Source of the DNA: Spirochaetaceae bacterium
Lineage (GTDB): Bacteria > Spirochaetota > Spirochaetia > Treponematales > Breznakiellaceae
Direction of reading: 5' to 3'
NCBI GenBank assembly: GCA_031284085.1
Contig: JAITAM010000141.1
Location: 1-6,806, forward strand
DNA length: 6,806 nt
In this document: positions 5,339 to 6,806 of the stretch, one piece after another
Position numbering within the stretch: position 1 is the first letter of the stretch
Layout: each line of letters starts with the position of its first letter
Program-made: the position numbers and the translations under genes
The notes under the pieces: generated by a model
What the model saw: the letters and a program-made list of their open reading frames with translations, nothing else
What the model was told of the DNA's origin: nothing
Database searches by the model: none

Positions 5339-6499
5339 GTGAAAAAAGCCATTTTGCTTATGATTTGTGTAACAAGCGCCGCTCTCTCTTTGAGAGCCGA
5401 TGATTTTCGTGTTTCAGGCTTTCAGGATACCACGCTTAGCTTTAATGCCGGTACAGAAAAAGCGCGTGATTATAGCTACAGCATTGAAGAGTATGCTAAT
5501 CTGCGTTTTCAGACGGCTCTTGGTGATTATGGTACTTTCTATGGGGCGTTCAATGTCATGGCGCTTTCCGGCAGCGGTGCTGAAACGGCACGGCTGCTTG
5601 CAGAGGCAAAGCCTGAAACAGGGCTTATATATTCGTCCTTGGCGGCGGGCGATAATTATGCGGCAGGAATTGAGCTTGAACGCTTGTATTTTCGTCTCAA
5701 CAGCGACTATGTCGATGTGGACGCCGGTCTTTTTCGACTTGCTTTTGGCTATGGACAAGTCTTTGGCCCGTCTGATTTCCTAAGCCACCGCAACCCGCTC
5801 TTTCAGGATGCACGCCCACGAGCATTACTCGGCGCTTCCGTTGCTGTTTACCCGGCTAACGCCAAAGTACTTGCCTTTAGCGCCTCTCCCAACGATCCCT
5901 TTAATGCAGAAGGGGAAGGGTTTCGCTTTGGCATTTCCGCTGAGAATCATTGGGATTGGGGCAGCATACAGGGGCTTTATGCCTTTGAGACGCCTATGAC
6001 CGGCTTGCCCTATGGGGTTCACCGGTTTGGATTTTCCGCTAAGGTTGATTGGGAATTAGGCTTTGTAGTGGATACGCTGTATACCTATGATCACAAAAAC
6101 CCAAAGGCAAAAGGCCTGTCCGCAAGCGCGGGCTTTGACTATTCGTTTTTAGACGGCAGCCTTTATATGCAGGTAGAATACCTATTCAGCGATGAAGCTT
6201 CGGCGACTGCCTCAAGTGCGGAAAACCCTTACGGTTTTTCCAACCGGCACTATCTTTATACGCTAATAAATTACCGTATCAACGATTACACCAGCACAAG
6301 TTTGGCGTATCTTGCCGGCTTGTCCGACAGTTCTTCCGTTCCTATGCTGTCTTTTGATCATGATTTATTTCAGGGCTGCACGGTAAGTTTGTCCGGAAAA
6401 GCTCCTTTAGACTTAAAAGACGGCAAAGAGGGTGAATTCGGCCCTTCGCTAACAAAGAGTCGGTTTTCATTGACGGCAAAACTACGGATACGCTTTTAA
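5339..6499 (+). CDS. Putative outer-membrane beta-barrel protein
   Basis: I do not recognise a named family with certainty. The 386-residue protein has a clear signal peptide (MKKAILLMICVTSAALSLRA, cut after Ala20). The body is rich in alternating polar and aromatic or hydrophobic strands, as in ELERLYFRLNSDYVDVDAG, SLYMQVEYLF and HYLYTLINYRI. The last stretch FSLTAKLRIRF ends in Phe386, the usual C-terminal signal for barrel insertion by BamA. The segment GLFRLAFGYGQVFGPSDF resembles the R-x-x-x-G-x-G-x-x-F-x-P-x-D pattern of DUF1302/alginate-export-like porins, a tentative likeness from memory. Translation starts at GTG, with GAGGAGA at 5327-5333 five bases upstream. It is tightly placed after the LolA-like gene, so it may be the outer-membrane acceptor or exit channel for the same cargo. 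That partnership is inference. No terminator is obvious after the stop. Confidence 0.75.
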   Translation: MKKAILLMICVTSAALSLRADDFRVSGFQDTTLSFNAGTEKARDYSYSIEEYANLRFQTALGDYGTFYGAFNVMALSGSGAETARLLAEAKPETGLIYSSLAAGDNYAAGIELERLYFRLNSDYVDVDAGLFRLAFGYGQVFGPSDFLSHRNPLFQDARPRALLGASVAVYPANAKVLAFSASPNDPFNAEGEGFRFGISAENHWDWGSIQGLYAFETPMTGLPYGVHRFGFSAKVDWELGFVVDTLYTYDHKNPKAKGLSASAGFDYSFLDGSLYMQVEYLFSDEASATASSAENPYGFSNRHYLYTLINYRINDYTSTSLAYLAGLSDSSSVPMLSFDHDLFQGCTVSLSGKAPLDLKDGKEGEFGPSLTKSRFSLTAKLRIRF

Positions 6500-6521
6500 C
6501 AAAGAGAAGCTTACCGGGAGG

Positions 6522-6544
6522 GAACAGCGGGGGACAGACCCTAC
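6522..6544 (-). repeat. REP-like element next to the transposase fragment
   Basis: Read on the - strand, a GTAG tetranucleotide (6544-6541) is followed by GGTCTGTCCCCC and then a near repeat, TGTTCCC after TGTCCCCC. REP sequences acted on by Y1 transposases commonly carry GTAG or GGAG at the foot of a hairpin. Here only a weak GGG/CCC stem can be drawn, so this is a candidate only. It lies just beyond the transposase stop codon. Confidence 0.35.
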
Positions 6545-6551
6545 GCAGCTC

Positions 6552-6806
6552 TTAAAGTTGAAGCCTAGCGTGGAAGTTATCCCAGAACTCCTGCGTTACC
6601 TCAGACACTATCAGAGTTATTCCATGAGAACGATGATACGCCCCACTGTACTCCCAGTCCTCCGCTTTCGCTACCAATCCCGCTTTAACAGGGTTCTGTT
6701 CTATATACTCAAAGACTGCCCAGAAATCCTTCTCATCCTTAATCTCTCTACTCCAGAACCTGTCTCCCCAGAAGTGTCCTGTTGTGTTATGTTCTTTATT
6801 CCATCG
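6552..6806 (-). CDS. REP-associated/IS200-like tyrosine transposase, C-terminal part
   Basis: The - strand is open from the window edge to a TAA at 6554-6552, giving 84 residues with no start inside the window. The sequence has the hallmarks of the Y1_Tnp family (PF01797) in its RAYT branch: GHFWGDRFWSREI (visible residues 10-22), then EYIEQNPVKAGLV (33-45) and DWEYSGAYHR (50-59). In this family the Tyr of the YIxxNPVxAG helix is, as I recall, the catalytic residue that attacks single-stranded DNA; here it is Tyr34, codon 6707-6705. The HUH metal-binding motif should lie just beyond the right edge. The gene converges on the barrel gene and ends 52 bp from its stop. The visible part is undamaged, so it may be a complete gene truncated only by the window. 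Confidence 0.88.
   Translation of the reverse strand, partial: RWNKEHNTTGHFWGDRFWSREIKDEKDFWAVFEYIEQNPVKAGLVAKAEDWEYSGAYHRSHGITLIVSEVTQEFWDNFHARLQL

Noticed and set aside
5400..5783. 127-residue plus-strand ORF inside the barrel gene
   Set aside because: It is an alternative frame of the barrel gene, which has the signal peptide, ribosome site and C-terminal Phe; the shadow has none of these.

Overview
The window looks like a chromosomal segment of a spirochete, most likely a Treponema of the moderate-GC oral or gut type. This rests on the gene set (an FtsX-type ABC exporter, a LolA-fold periplasmic protein and an outer-membrane barrel), on the gene style, and on an intergenic repeat family that reminds me of treponemal repeats. 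I could not search a database, so the genus is an inference; a diderm bacterium is well supported.

Layout. Positions 1-169 are an AT-rich control region with a near-consensus sigma-70 promoter (TTGACT-17-TATGAT) whose spacer holds a perfect dyad resembling a repressor operator. Next come an ABC ATPase (170-853) and a first FtsX-family permease (853-2586), joined by a one-base TAATG overlap. A gene-free stretch of about 590 bp (2587-3179) follows. It holds two full copies and one partial copy of an interspersed repeat and, between them, an array of nine 21-bp tandem units plus a degenerate tenth. A second, smaller FtsX permease follows (3180-4454), then a LolA-like outer-membrane lipoprotein-sorting protein with a signal peptide (4561-5313), and a secreted protein with beta-barrel features and a terminal Phe (5339-6499, GTG start). 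All five genes are on the + strand. At the right edge a converging, truncated IS200-like/REP-associated tyrosine transposase lies on the - strand (6552-6806 and beyond), with a REP-like GTAG motif just past its stop codon.

How the genes may work together. The ATPase and the two unequal permeases form a complete LolCDE/MacB-type mechanotransmission transporter. The LolA-like protein is a plausible periplasmic carrier, and the barrel a plausible outer-membrane partner. The set could therefore be a trans-envelope pathway for a lipid or lipoprotein cargo. The cargo cannot be read from sequence. The least explained part of the window is the repeat region that splits the two permeases.
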